A stretch of 64,000 nt of DNA from Phymatolithon calcareum. Lineage: Eukaryota; Rhodophyta; Florideophyceae; Hapalidiales. This document shows positions 43,589-54,841 of this stretch, piece after piece. The stretch's first letter is position 1; every line of letters begins with the position of its first letter. The position numbers and the translations under genes are program-made. Location: the NCBI GenBank assembly GCA_977006965.1, contig OZ345361.1:1922001-1986000 (forward strand). The letters are read 5' to 3'. The notes beneath the pieces are model-generated. The model made no database searches. It was not told the DNA's origin and worked only from the letters and a program-made list of their open reading frames with translations.

Positions 43589-44390
43589 CTATGTAGTTAA
43601 GCTTCCCTGTGAGGCTTTGAAAAGACGTGAGCTCAGCGGGAGTGCATACATCTTCGTGCTGTTTCGACGAGTGCGCGGAATATCCAATGGAGAAATTGTG
43701 CTCATGAACTCGATCATGGAAACACGGACACTATAGTCATCAGATTGCTCAATCAACAGTCTGTTGAACAGCAATTTGCGCTCTGCAACGAAGCGGCCAA
43801 TTATAAAGCGCATTGAAGTAGAGTCTTTGAATCTTTGAATTTCTGTTGGACTTCCGGCGAAGAGTAGATCGTCAACTACCTTTGCAATGAGCAGGACAAT
43901 TTTGGAGTGGTTCTCTCTTAGAATAAACAGCTGCGGGACACCTGGAATGGTTTCCAATCCATACTCGGACATCCAGTCTTCCACACAGAGCTGCCAGAGA
44001 CGTCCTGACTCGACAAGACCATAGGTAGGTTTGATGAGCTTCCAGACTTCATCTATATAGTCTGACCAACCTTTTGGTGGGCGCATGTATATGTCGCGCT
44101 GAAGCGTTCCTGCTTGTAGATAGGCCCCAGAGATATCGATGGTTGCAAGCCTGAAATGCATAAGCGCAGCCAGAGAAAGGAGTATCCGTATTACAGAAAA
44201 CTGTGCCGTTGAAGAGTCTTTCCGAAGCTCTTCCTTTTCCTTGTCGCGATTTCCGTGTGGAACGAGTCTGCATTTCAGCTTCAGCTTGCCTTGGATACCA
44301 TCGTTCTTGATTATCGTACCCGCCTTGAGAGCGGATCTGCTTCGTGACAAACGATGGTTGAGGACAAGAATCATGTCCACGTTTGTGCTT
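43589..44390 (-). CDS. Copia-type reverse transcriptase
   Basis: The minus-strand frame (open from 44479) gives Ty1/Copia polymerase motifs: LKCRLVPHGNRDKEK, then ATIDISGAYLQAGTLQ, IYMRPPKGW, KPTYGLVESGRLW and the catalytic VVDDLLFAGS. It makes complementary DNA from the element's RNA. The first part overlaps the zinc-knuckle frame, and the N-terminal region usually preceding KARLVA-type motifs is short, in line with a deletion removing protease and integrase. The end of the frame (from about 43700) degrades, and the signal resumes in the RNase H frame. Confidence 0.8.
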
Positions 44391-44783
44391 TGAGGAGCCA
44401 CAGTCGTAGCAGAATGATGCAGAACCACTTGGTCCGACACGAGGAGGACGTGTCGAGCGATTGTTTCGGCGCTTCCCAATACGCCCTTGCAATCGTGAGG
44501 GAAGTGAGGGTCTCTGCCGCGTGGATGTTTTGCGATTTTGAAGGCTAGATTCGCGATTCTTGGGCTGCGAATTCTCTCTCGATGAAGAGTTAAACGCCAG
44601 TAGGGCCTTATTTACCCTCTGACCGATAAGATTTTCGATCTCTGCAGGGGTCATCGAAACGGATGGTTTCGGTGAGGAGGAAATGTTGCGCATGACTGCA
44701 ATAGCGTCATCAAGATGAAGACGACATCGGGTTCCGGAACTGAAAAGCATCTGATTGGCGGCCTTGTCAGATGGCTTATTCAA
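44049..44783 (-). pseudogene. Gag C-terminal part with zinc knuckle
   Basis: This minus-strand frame starts right after the gag stop. It contains a basic Arg/Ser-rich stretch and a knuckle-like CYDCGSSKHKRGHDSC near 44411-44364, close to CxxC-x4-H-x6-C rather than the usual x4. It then runs out of phase with the polymerase. Together with the frame at 44786-45523 it would form a gag of usual domain order, with stops between. Confidence 0.55.
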
Positions 44784-44785
44784 TT

Positions 44786-45523
44786 CTATGATGCTTTTCG
44801 CAACAGACCCAGATCGCTCACTAATTCGTTTAGTTTGGATCGAACGTGAACTGCTTTGCGAGCTGCTTTCTGGAGGGTGTCCTTCTTATAGATCTTCAAG
44901 GATCGATCCTCCCGAAGCTCTTTAAGCTGACCTAAAATGTGGTCAACTTTCGAATGATCTGCAGGACTCAGACGAAGAGAGGGATCAGGTTCGTTCCGCT
45001 TGCGGGACTCGGCGAACCCGATCAACTGAAGCTTAGGACTAGTTAGGGTATCCTCGCTCAGTGAAGCATTATTGAGCAGTGTGATCGCCAGAACTTCCCC
45101 AACTTGGGACGAGGCAGATGTTCCTGCGTGCATTAGATGCTCAGCTGCAAGACCACGGAACCTGGAGACGAAGGTCTGAAGATCCTCTCCCTTAAGACGA
45201 CGGCAGTTTGTGACCGCATGGAAGGAAGCTATCAGTCTGGTGACGACTGCAATGGGTGGATCAACAGCAATTATGTTGACTATTTCCCTTACAGCTTCAA
45301 TTTGGTCTTCCTGATCGAAATCTACAAGGCCATGAGAATGAGCCTCATCGACGATAGACTTCTGAGCCGTGGGCAGACCTCGATCGTATAGCTGACGAGC
45401 TAACGTGGCGAATACGGTCTGGTAGACGCGGTCTGTGCCCTTCTTTGCGGCTTCCGAGATGGTGGTCACCCATCTAGAAATCGCGCGACGCCAGACCTCC
45501 ATGTCCTCGGTTGGACTGAACAT
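44786..45523 (-). CDS. Copia Gag
   Basis: The chosen start (MFSPTEDMEVWRRAISRWV) lies inside a longer frame running back into the LTR. The 245-residue product is mostly helical with a capsid-like central part (ASFHAVTNCRRLKGEDLQTFVSRFRGLAAEHL), the usual gag feature of a polar helix followed by L-x-x-F-x-x-R-F. It ends with a basic stretch just before the zinc-knuckle frame. Gag would form the particle in which reverse transcription occurs. Confidence 0.65.
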   Translation of the reverse strand: MFSPTEDMEVWRRAISRWVTTISEAAKKGTDRVYQTVFATLARQLYDRGLPTAQKSIVDEAHSHGLVDFDQEDQIEAVREIVNIIAVDPPIAVVTRLIASFHAVTNCRRLKGEDLQTFVSRFRGLAAEHLMHAGTSASSQVGEVLAITLLNNASLSEDTLTSPKLQLIGFAESRKRNEPDPSLRLSPADHSKVDHILGQLKELREDRSLKIYKKDTLQKAARKAVHVRSKLNELVSDLGLLRKAS

Positions 45524-45577
45524 GGGAGGGTCTGTCGGCGAATGACCTTTCGAGGAACCAGGCGTTGGGCCCGTAAC

Positions 45578-45852
45578 TGTGGTAGGTAGTACGACGTGTA
45601 CGTGCGGTAGCGAGCGCCTGTATCGGAAGGCTGTGTTGGAGTGGGGAGAGCGCGCGCGCAGATGGCAAAATGAAAGGGTACGAAAATACCCCCCAGACCC
45701 TCCGTCTCCCTCTCCTGTCTGGGTTCCCCTTTTACTGCTTGGAAAATCCGAGAGATTATAAAGGGAGATGTGGAAGAATGTGATTGGCCATATAGTGACC
45801 AATGGCGAATAGGAGGATGCGGTGCTACACGTGTAGGCATTATGATGCCACA
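45578..45852 (-). repeat. 5' LTR (right)
   Basis: 275 bp, essentially identical to 40896-41170 apart from one A/G difference seen (gatgtggaag versus gatgtagaag). Followed by the target duplication gttag. Confidence 0.9.
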
Positions 45853-45892
45853 GTTAGTTTTACTCCCCCCCATAACACTCCCCTGGTTACAG

Positions 45893-46381
45893 TAGTTCTT
45901 ATTGTAGTTAAAACTACTGTAGGAGTGTGTGAATAGCATTATTATGATATTCTGGGTTCCTTTTTGAGGAAAAATTGTCATATTGCACTGGTGTAGTTAT
46001 GATCTCATAATTTTGCTGTCAGCAGCCACCATCCGGTCTTGGCTCTCAGCCTGTTGAGACCCACATTTCCACATCAAGTCTAATGTTGTTCTCCTGTGCC
46101 TTGCAGACGAAGTGGAGCCCTAGCCGAGCATTGATTTTATGTCGTTTATTGTTTTGTGCAACCTGTTCTGTTTCCCATTGCTCTGCACCGTGGCCATCGC
46201 GGATACGCAGACCCTATTGCGCTATTTTGGCCATCAGGTCCGTTTGGTCCTCTATTCCAACTGTGCCATCTTACTGGCAATCTGAAATTGCAGTGTATGT
46301 CTCTTGTTGTCGAACAAGTCAATGTGAGCTCGGTCAATGGCGAAACAAGAAGGCTAAGATAGACACTGACAGCACACGTCT
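45893..46381. other. Intergenic, no supported feature
   Basis: Short frames at 46083-46412 (+) and 46146-46448 (-) carry no recognised domain. The right end runs into the LINE tail. Confidence 0.4.
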
Positions 46382-46940
46382 TTCTTTCTTTCTTTATTGC
46401 AGAGGACGTTAGTTTAACGTCCGAACTTACAGTCGAGCAAGTTCTCATTGTTCAGAAATTTGAGTATCTCAATGGGTGTCTCCCCGCACAGATCTTCTAC
46501 CGTTTTGTTACGTACTCTGTAGGTAAGATAACTGGTTTGCTTCTACAAGGCGGCTTGATAATGGATCGCGCTGCTTCCAATGTAAGGGGTATCATTTGGT
46601 GCGACACCAGACTCGATTCCAAAATTCCCCTCCTCGCAAGTTCATCAGCGGCCTCGTTTTTCGGGACCCCGCAGTGACTCGGTATTCAAACACACTCTAT
46701 GTGAACCTCGTAGGACATGACTTTTTCCATAATATTCCAAAGGTTCCGGACCATCTCACCGAACATCCGCGGTTGGCCGTTGAGCGCATCTATTCAGCTA
46801 CTGCTGTCAGTGAACCATCTCATGGCGCTGCCGCGCGAAAGCTGTAGATTCGCTACTGCCTGGAACGCATGGACGGCCGCAAATACCTCTGCGTCGAATG
46901 AGGAGCCCACAGCTCCAGCGGAAAGCGCGTCTTAGGGGAG
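46382..46940 (-). mobile_element. LINE fragment: RNase H and 3' end, minus strand
   Basis: On the minus strand the sequence reads DAEVFAAVHAFQAVANLQ, then MRWFTDS, NLWNIMEKVMSYEVHIECV and PKNEAADELARRG, an RNase H domain of the kind found downstream of LINE polymerases. It is followed by an EDLCGETPIEILKFLNNEN tail and a 3' end, tgcaataaagaaagaaagaaag. Internal stops show decay. It is the same family as 48067-49432, in opposite orientation. An (AAAG)n tail ends at 46382. Confidence 0.65.
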
Positions 46941-47020
46941 ATCCTATAGAGTGACCACGTCGGGTGGCCACCCGCAAGTGTCAGCTCGAAAAAACACATA
47001 GGCTCGACAGTCGAAATAAT

Positions 47021-47205
47021 CACAGGATGGGAGGCACCAAGATTGCCAAGTTGGGTCACTGACTCGCGCGTGCGTCTCGCGGTAGCCGTTAGACCAGTCG
47101 GTGACAGACCTAACATCACAGGAGGGGAGGCCCGAGAGATTGTCAAGTTGGGACACTGACTCGCACGTGCGTATTGAGGTAGCCGTTAGACCTGAAAGTG
47201 ATAGG
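47021..47205. repeat. Two-unit ~96-bp tandem duplication
   Basis: The unit starting cacaggatgggaggc at 47021 is repeated from 47117 (cacaggaggggaggc) with about 80-85 per cent identity by eye, including the shared ggtagccgttagacc. Confidence 0.55.
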
Positions 47206-48066
47206 ATAGTGTCGATATTCGTGGGGTATGAAATGCAGCCCCCAGCCAGTAGGTTGGAGAATCCGATAGCTCATAAGGCACCGCTCATCGCAGCGAGTAA
47301 GGGATCGCATCTCAAGCAAGCCACAATTGGCGAGAGCGAGTGCCGACTAATTGCCGACCCTGAGAGTGCAACACTACTCGCATCTCTGCAAACGTAGGAA
47401 GTGAGCTTGTACTGTCCTTCTCAAGGGCATTCTTTGTGCCTGTCACTTAAGTTTTGTTTGTCAGATTAGCTGACCACCAGATGACACCAGCGTGCGAATT
47501 GGGCAAGGGCCCCGAAATTCGTCTTTGACTGCCATCCCCATTTTTAACGTGTTAAGTCGGTTGTAAGCGAAAAATTTACTCTTGTAGTCATCTTGATTTA
47601 ACGTTTTGCCAGTGGCATGTGCAACGATCAAAAGTAGAAGTCAGCACGCTGAGAGAGGTGATGTAGTCGAAAATTGTCAAATTTAAGGCTCGAACAGCTC
47701 ACTACCATGGACAAGTAGCGGAGAACGGAAATTTTCACACAAACAGAAAGGCAGTTCATCTCCCGATATTCCGAACGGAAGATATGTGGTGAATTCACGA
47801 AGACAGCGAGGCCCCAAGTTTAACCGCGAAGTGCAGAAGAGCACTATTTGATTACACATGCAAACGATGGTCTCAACGGGCCAAGTGCCTGGACTGGTTT
47901 GCGACTGCTGGCGGCAAAATTCAAGATCATAACTACTCCCGCGCACAAACTCAGAAAATACGGCAAAGTTTTCCCATGAGAACAAGTCAAAAATGATATA
48001 TTATAGCCATCGAGTACGATTTTCCCGGTGGAATGTGCGAACACAGGGGCATTGTAGGGTCCACGG
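47206..48066. other. Intergenic, no supported feature
   Basis: Frames at 47683-47985 and 47844-48044 (minus) lack any domain. No repeat recognised. Confidence 0.4.
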
Positions 48067-49432
48067 TCAACAAATGGATTCTGTCAAAGCCGCCTTGGAC
48101 AATCGCGAATTACAGAGAAGTGTGATCCTGGCGAGAGGTAGGCACCCATCAACTGACTGAGAAAGGAATCCTTGCGCTTCCAAGCGAGAGATTCCAACCG
48201 CCGATTGTTGGAAGAATAAGTTCTCCCACTTCATAACCCCTATTCTCGTCGAAAGAGAAGGATTGGGAAAACAAGGAGCGACGGAGGCTCTGATTCTTGA
48301 ACGTCGGACCATACAACCAACGGAGCTAGAAATATGGACCGATGGCAGCGTCGGCGAAGAATCATGCGCACAGATTCGTAATCTGCAAAACGACGAGCGG
48401 GTCTCGGTCAAATGCGATGAAGTTTGGTACATTGCAACGCTGAAGATATTCGACGCGCACCAACATGGGACAACATCGTGGTATCAAACCCCCCAACGCA
48501 AAAAGTACTCGGATATCCTCCTTGCAATTAACGACGGGTACAAACATGCCTACACTTCGAGTCCTAGGGCCTCGAAACAGTCTGTGATTCTCTGCGATAA
48601 GGATGGAGATTTCCTCGATATGTACAGAACCATGCCAAACAATGTCGAGGTTCAGGGATATTACTGATGAGCGGCAATGAAACTGTGCTGGAACTTTCGC
48701 CAACTGCCGGAGCTGTCGGTTCCTCACACGGCGCGCCGCTTTGCGCCTGGAAGCACTATACGTTGGTTCACCGACAACAATGGTTGCGTCGATGCTATTA
48801 ACGGCCAACCACGGATGTATGAGGAGATTATACGGAAACTTTGGCGTCTCATGGAACAACTAATGTCCCAGGAGATTTCCATCGAAGCCATTTGTGATTC
48901 ACTTCGAAATTTCAAGAAACAATGCTACAGATGAGCTAGCCCGCAGGAGTATACGTGAACGAAGCCTGGCGGACCACCAGAGATTTCCGCTGACACTCAA
49001 GGCGGCGAGATCCAATATCAAACCGTCATTCAAACCAAAGCCTATCGCTATCCCGACACTTCCCGATGGCTTTCCAATATCGCACAGACGAGCTGGAGTG
49101 ATCTTACACCAGCTAATTGGGGGCTGCACCCCTCTCGTGGCCGCTTTTCACAATGGGGGCAACTAGGATGCAATGGCGTACGATCCAGTGTGCAAGGTGT
49201 GTAATGCCGGCTGTAGCGAAACAGTTGAACACCTCTTGCTACGCTGTGGTGAACGCTCTGCCTCCATATGCAATTTTATTGGACGAGTGGGCACCAAGAC
49301 TGAAGAGGAATTATGCAGACAGAGACCACAAGACGTAATCAAATTTCTGAAAAATGAGAAGCTGTTTTCAAACAGTTTCAGACGCTTGCTTTTTGCGCGA
49401 GCGATCTTTCCGCAATAAAGAAAGAATTACAG
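48067..49432 (+). mobile_element. LINE fragment: RNase H and zinc-finger 3' end, plus strand
   Basis: Plus-strand segments in changing frames give LEIWTDGSVGE near 48330 (RNase H start), IRWFTDNNGCVDAINGQPRM near 48760, FEISRNNATDELARR near 48900 (final acidic motif) and then CKVCNAGCSETVEHLLLRC near 49190, the C-terminal Cys/His motif of many LINEs. It ends LCRQRPQDVIKFLKNEKL and the 3' end gcaataaagaaagaa at about 49418-49432. Between the first two motifs about 300 bases are unlike the other copy and may be an insertion. It is a decayed 5'-truncated copy. Confidence 0.65.
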
Positions 49433-52400
49433 AGGCAAGGTGCCGACAATAAGTTGCCCAATGCACTGTTTGTGCTGCTTTCTTTGCAAAATGCACCTTA
49501 AATTCTACAATTTCAAGGAACGCAGAAGATCGTTTATCAAACAATCGAATCAGGGACGAAGAAGAATGTCCCACGCCTCGAAGAGCAAAGGCACACAATG
49601 AACCACTTGTAAAATACGGTTTGACCGCAGCACGGTTCGGCCGCACGGCCATCCGTTTCAAAGAATGTCCTGGATATTGTCATACCCAACTCGTAGCCCA
49701 TAATGCCCGCCACAAGAGCCGGTCCAGCGGAGACCAACACTGAACCTGAATCAAATGTATCGGAAGATCCCGAGCTCAGGATCATAGCACCTTCTAACTT
49801 GCGAGCTCACGCATCTCAACAGCAAGAAACCAAGGAGGATTCGTCCAACATCTGCCTCCGTCCGCTCAACCGCATCGAGCAATCTTTTCTTTTGTTCTCC
49901 CACCCTCCCATCCCCTTTTTGTTCTTGTAGATTCGTTCAGGGAAGCGGAAGTCGGGGGTTTGGCCAGGTCGAACTCTGGATTGAGTTCCTCAGAGGCACT
50001 GGGTCAGGCCCGGCAGCATTATATGATGCGATTTCCTTGAGGGCTCTACCCGCTGACCGCACATTACCGACACAGCTTTATTGCGTTCACTAAAGTTCTG
50101 AAGTTCTGGCACATAGCGGAGATCGAGATAATATATCATAATGGTTTTCTATGGGATTTTGGTATTGTATTGTATTCTGCATTTCCCCCAAGTTTGAACC
50201 AAGCACACGACGTAGAAATGTAGGCAACGGAACTTAACGCTACGATAAACTTCTCAGATGCTAATTAGACAACGAGAGCTTCAAGTAAACTCACATCCAT
50301 TCTGTTCTATCCTGTGCGATATTAAGAGCTATTCGTTGATCTCTGACGGGCATGACGACGTTGAATGAGGGTTCTCAGGCCTCTTCTGCCACTATTCGCC
50401 CAGTTATCCTGGATAGCACTTTGGATGCAGTTGAATCTAGCTTCCGTTTGACTTGCTCTGTCTGCTTCCAGGACTCTCAACCGCAAAGAAGAGTGTATAC
50501 CACGCTGCAGCCCAAGACTTGAAGTCAAAGTTTCCTTGCGAGTTGGGCGTGGGTTCATTGTTGAGGCCGCAATTATTTGCCGCATTCGGAACTTAAGCAA
50601 GAAATTCGAGAATGCATAAGAGGAGAGAGAAGAGGTGACTGCTGAACCGCAGCAGAAATCGCATAGCTGGATCACTCTTTCGGAATTTATCAGAAGATAT
50701 GTGGATATGTGGTGCAAATGGGATTTGTTCGTGTTTTCAATAAACCTTCCACGTAGTCTACAATAGTCTTGGTAGATTCCTTACACAAAAAACACTATAC
50801 AAGACACCGAACTCATCGATTAATGGAGTTCGGTAAGAAGTACAACACAAGTACTATTATTGCCTCACAACATTCCGACGGCCAAGGTCCCTAGGCCTTG
50901 ACCTGTTCAAGGTCGCACATAACTCCAAATGGTCCCTTTGTATTTAAAGAACCACTAAGTTTGACTGCGTTGTACTATTCGTTCTTCCGCTCCAAAGGGT
51001 TCCTGATAAGGACCACCAAGTTGAAGAACGGAAATCTGAGCTTTACAACACTTAAAAGTACGCGTAAGTTTGGTAATCGGAACGTCAAGACTATCCCGAA
51101 CGTTACTCAAGATGGGATTGACAGTCCAAGAAAAAGCAAACCTGTTTCCGGAAATTGAGAATCGAATTTGTTATGCAGAGCTCGGTGAAGATGCAAGAAA
51201 GGTCACGAGGGCCTATTCAAATCTGCTGTCAGTTGTCGAGGACGACAGTCTTGCCCGTACAGAAGGTTATCTGGATCTTCTGTCCTATCTTTTCCCACCC
51301 GAAGAGCTTTTCAGCGATGCTGTTATGCAAAGCGATGCACGCCGTCCTTCAGAATTCAGGATACGAATCCCTGCTGTCCTTTTCAATATCACTGAGTTTA
51401 ATTCTGTCCCAGGACTACGGCCGCTTTTCAATATTATTTGCGGAATTGCTCTTCAATGTTGGTCTGGCTCAATATCGATATGTTATATTTGTTCTATATA
51501 TCACAGACCGGACCTCTCTAGTGTCCTATTTTGTGCACAGCTCGTCCTCGCACATCATCAGGTCATCGTCGCGCACTTGTCCGTTTCCAAAAAACTTGAT
51601 TTAAAATGTGGCTTTCCAGTTCAGCCAGTCGATAACTGTTACTTTGGAAAATCGAGAGACGCAATTCTCAAAAACTGCAAGCCTGCGACTTGGCTGCAAG
51701 TCTAGAATTTATCAACGAAGTGCTCTTTATTGGGTTCAGAAGTTAATAATGGAGGTATTTTCCGTCAGTTGGTTTAAAAAGCACACATCTTTAGTTAGTG
51801 TCGCATTAATTGCCGTGTTGTATCAACCAAATGTCCATGTCACGCCAAAAGGGTCTGTTGTGACAAATCCAGTTCTTGACTTTCGTATTTTTCCACCACA
51901 GCTGAGAGATTTGGCCAGCTTCTGGTGATCAGCGGACGCTCCAAGGGAAATGCTAATCGATCCGCCTGTTGAGTAGGCAGATGAGATTCGATCGACCTTG
52001 ATTCGAAATCCATACGAAGATTGAAGTATGATTGGGAATGTTCCTTTAGAGGTTTCCTGGGCATGGAGTTTTGCTTTGTAAAAACTTATGGCGGAGGAGT
52101 GTAGATGTACAGGAATGAGAAGAATACCTGAATATGTAGAGAGAGGCATACCGGTAATATCAATATTGAACATTTTGAGAAAAGGCGAAGCGGATTGCAC
52201 TCAAATTTGGTTGACGTAGATGGCGAATGGCCCAGGACATTGAACATAGGTCAAGTTACTGAGCACGAAGTACCACTTCAGTTGTGGAGGCCAGGTTCTT
52301 GCATGGGGCACGAGAGGTCTGGTTCTGGTAGCTGAGCCCCGCATCTTGAAGGTTCTCTTAAGATTTCGGAGAATCTTGTCACTTTTAACCTTCAAGAAAG

Positions 52401-52919
52401 AGGAGGCGCATGTGGTCCATAATGAGGGGTTTATGCTTAAAAACGCAATGAGCTAAACTATGATATTGAGTTTGTTTTTATTCGATGCATCATGCATGGA
52501 ATGAGTAGAGCATGGCGTCTGTGCTTCCACGTTGTGTCGCGCTGCAGGAGCTGCGCAAGTATCCTCATCGACAATAATGCTGGAGGATGCGGGAAATGTC
52601 ACTACTGTACTGTACCGCAATTCGAACCTTGGAAAAAGCGAAACCTCGTAGCATTAGAGAGATATCGCTGTCCCCCACGTCCCTATGATACGTACATCCG
52701 TAGAATGAATCCGTAGAATGATAAACATATACTGTAATTTGAAATTTTCGAATTTATGACAAGTACCGCATTATTGCTGCAAGGCTCATACCTTGCCGCA
52801 ACAATGTTGTCACACCATGGTGTGGTCAGGATCATTCCTTCTGACCAATGACTGCTTTCATCATTACACATGACACATTGTTTAATTTCATTGGTGTAAG
52901 TATTTGTAGGTTCGTAACA
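49433..52919. other. Intergenic with two doubtful coding stretches
   Basis: At 51112-51420 (+) the reading MGLTVQEKANLFPEIENRI through a Leu/Asp-rich helical segment looks protein-like and could be a first exon or gene fragment; no family is certain. At 52395-51823 (-) two frames in register apart from one stop read as a beta-rich protein (TGMPLSTYSGILLIPVHLHS). Other frames here are uninformative. No RNA gene or repeat found. Confidence 0.3.
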
Positions 52920-52926
52920 GTGCCAG

Positions 52927-53544
52927 CAGGGGAATGTTAGAGGGGGAGTAAAGCAACTATTTGATGTAACATAAATTTAAGTGGAAAAGGCGCAAGCGTT
53001 GTGCCAGGTAAATTATGAACATTTTCGGTATCAAAAAAATACCGTGAAAACAAAGAGTTCGCCGATGCAACAATCGGACGTTGGTAGTTGTTGGCCAATA
53101 GGAACGTTCAATGGCGACTGCGACGACGACATTTGGGGTTACAGTGCACATGAGCGCCGTAAGGGTTGCTTTAGTTTGTACGGCTCTGATCGGCGTTGTA
53201 ATTGCTGGAGGAAATAAATGGAGAAAAAATGTGATGTGGTCGCATGTGATAGGTTAATGCGAGGACGCTTAATACGGCCCTTTTGTGCACTGCACACCGC
53301 GCTTAGTCCATAAGCATTAATTCCAGATATTTCTATCCACAAAATGTATCCTGCAACGAGAGCATCTCTCACATTGGGATTTCCCAATGTTCCAGAAAAC
53401 TTACGGCTATTCTTCTATTTCATGCAAGATTCTATGATACCGTCGAACTCCACTCGCAATATTTCATACGCGCGCAGCAATTTTCGATCATAACAACAGG
53501 TATGATAGGGGGGTCTGCTTTACTCCCCCTCTAACATTCCCCTT
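52927..53544. mobile_element. CAGGGG-type TIR element, complete copy
   Basis: The terminal inverted repeats run about 28 bp without mismatch after the first base (aggggaatgttagaggggga at 52928 and its complement to 53543). Near-identical 7-mers, gtgccag (52920-52926) and gttccag (53545-53551), flank the ends. The minus strand at 53387-53139 encodes an 82-codon frame starting GNPNVRDALVAGYILW, a possible membrane segment shared with the copy at 40568. No transposase: a non-autonomous element of unknown superfamily. Confidence 0.7.
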
Positions 53545-53551
53545 GTTCCAG

Positions 53552-54470
53552 ACACAGAAATGGACAAGTTCTCCCTTGGGTGAAAGGAGGAGACACTAGG
53601 TGAACTTTTGACATGCACGAACTTAGGTGAGGCATTGTGTCATGATTCTGAGCTTATCTTCGTCTAAGAACAAGGTAGACCAAAAGCAAATGATATGCGT
53701 GCCTGGCCTGGAAAGATCGAGTTCAAAAAAGCAGTTTCCATCTAGGAGTAATGCCTGCACTAAAACAACAATTTTTGGCCAAAAACGGCACTTTTACCCA
53801 ACTTACTCCAAGCATTTCATGCTAGCAGGATCTCAAGGTTCAAAAATTTCTAGAGTTCCCAGTAGTATAAACGAAAAGGGGCTACTCTGACCAGGTTTAA
53901 TTTCAATAGATTGACCTCTGCGTGCGTAGTGCCTGCACTAAGATCGCTCTGGAAGGAGAACATTTACCCTAATCTTGCCGAGACACTTAGCTTTCAACGT
54001 CAGTCTGAGTTACGAGCCCCCTTTCAGCTATGGAACCATTGATTTATATAGCTCGTATGATAGCGCGGAAGCAACGAAGGGTGAGCTTTCCAACTTACAA
54101 TATGATCGTTGCACCACGCAGTGCTTGCAGATTCCAAGAAATCATTAAGAATGAAGAAAAAGGAGAAAAGCAGAACCAGATGTGTTGTTTATCATAATAC
54201 TGCATCAAAAATTGGAAAAAAGCGACATGTCGCCGTCGACGGCACATTCCTGAAAGCTTTATGAGTGAAGAAATAGGACCAGAGCAGAACGATGTTTTTT
54301 ATTTATCAAATTACTGTATCAAAAATTGGAGATACAGCATTTCCCGCATGCTCCTGGTGGATCATCCACCATGGTAAGCTGTGAGACAAGTGCCTCAAAC
54401 ACCAACAAAGATTAGCTCAGAACTCATCATCAAATTTGATGACGTGTGATAAGATAAATTCAAATATATC
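53552..54470. other. Intergenic with a diverged direct repeat
   Basis: Two stretches near 54150-54215 and 54265-54330 share agcagaac, tgttttttat-like and the exact word catcaaaaattgga or tatcaaaaattgga, about 110 bp apart. No coding feature. Confidence 0.35.
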
Positions 54471-54527
54471 AAATTTTGGACATCAGCGATGGAGCCATGA
54501 TGGCTCCATCGCTGATGTCCAAAATTT
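54471..54527. repeat. Perfect palindrome, 27-bp arms
   Basis: Bases 54471-54497 are exactly complementary to 54501-54527 around the 3-base spacer tga. The arm starts aaattttggacatcagcgat. This would extrude as a near-perfect cruciform; perfection implies recent origin or active correction. Confidence 0.85.
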
Positions 54528-54841
54528 CATCATGATGATCAGGTCGGAAACCGGATGGAGTCAGATATGGAGTCTATCCTCGATATAAGGATGGTTAAAA
54601 TGGACGTGCACTGTACTCCCAAAAGTGAGGATATTCTGATCCCGAATTTGAATCATAAACTTCGAATCACACGTGTACTTGAGTGTCCACCACAGCGGCA
54701 TTTTTTCGCTCTGTATTCCCAGAATGACATCCATGCATGCGCTCTGAAAAGAAACACTATGATACATTTATGAAAGCCGTCTAGAAAAGTGACTTTAAAG
54801 ACACTTTTCATGAAAATTATATTTTATATTATGTCTTACAG

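Larger units (their letters stand above)
40896..45852 (-). mobile_element. Copia-type LTR retrotransposon with antisense H3-tail ORF
   Basis: Two 275-bp LTRs (TGTGGTAGG...ATGCCACA) bound a 4957-bp unit with an exact 5-bp target duplication GTTAG (40891-40895 and 45853-45857). A polypurine tract abuts the left LTR on the minus strand, so the element reads leftward. In order on the minus strand are gag, a zinc-knuckle segment, Copia-type reverse transcriptase and RNase H. I see no protease or integrase: less than about 100 bp separate the zinc knuckle from the start of the polymerase similarity. Between RNase H and the 3' LTR lies a 1.2 kb plus-strand ORF. LTR identity (one difference seen, near 41082/45764) implies a recent insertion, which would need enzymes supplied by another copy. 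Confidence 0.85.
40568..45885. mobile_element. CAGGGG-type TIR element split by the Copia insertion
   Basis: The left end CAGGGGAATGTTATGG (40568) and the right end cataacactcccctg (to 45885) are inverted repeats, flanked on both sides by the 7-mer gttacag (40561-40567, 45886-45892). Without the retrotransposon and its 5-bp duplication the host element is about 356 bp. A relative with the same end type lies at 52927-53544; an interior stretch (ctgcaacgagagc) is shared. The minus strand of both encodes a short hydrophobic segment. Confidence 0.7.

Noticed and set aside
51112-51420. First exon of an eIF3m-like PCI protein
   Set aside because: A faint helical similarity, but no continuation or splice model could be built, so it is left unassigned.
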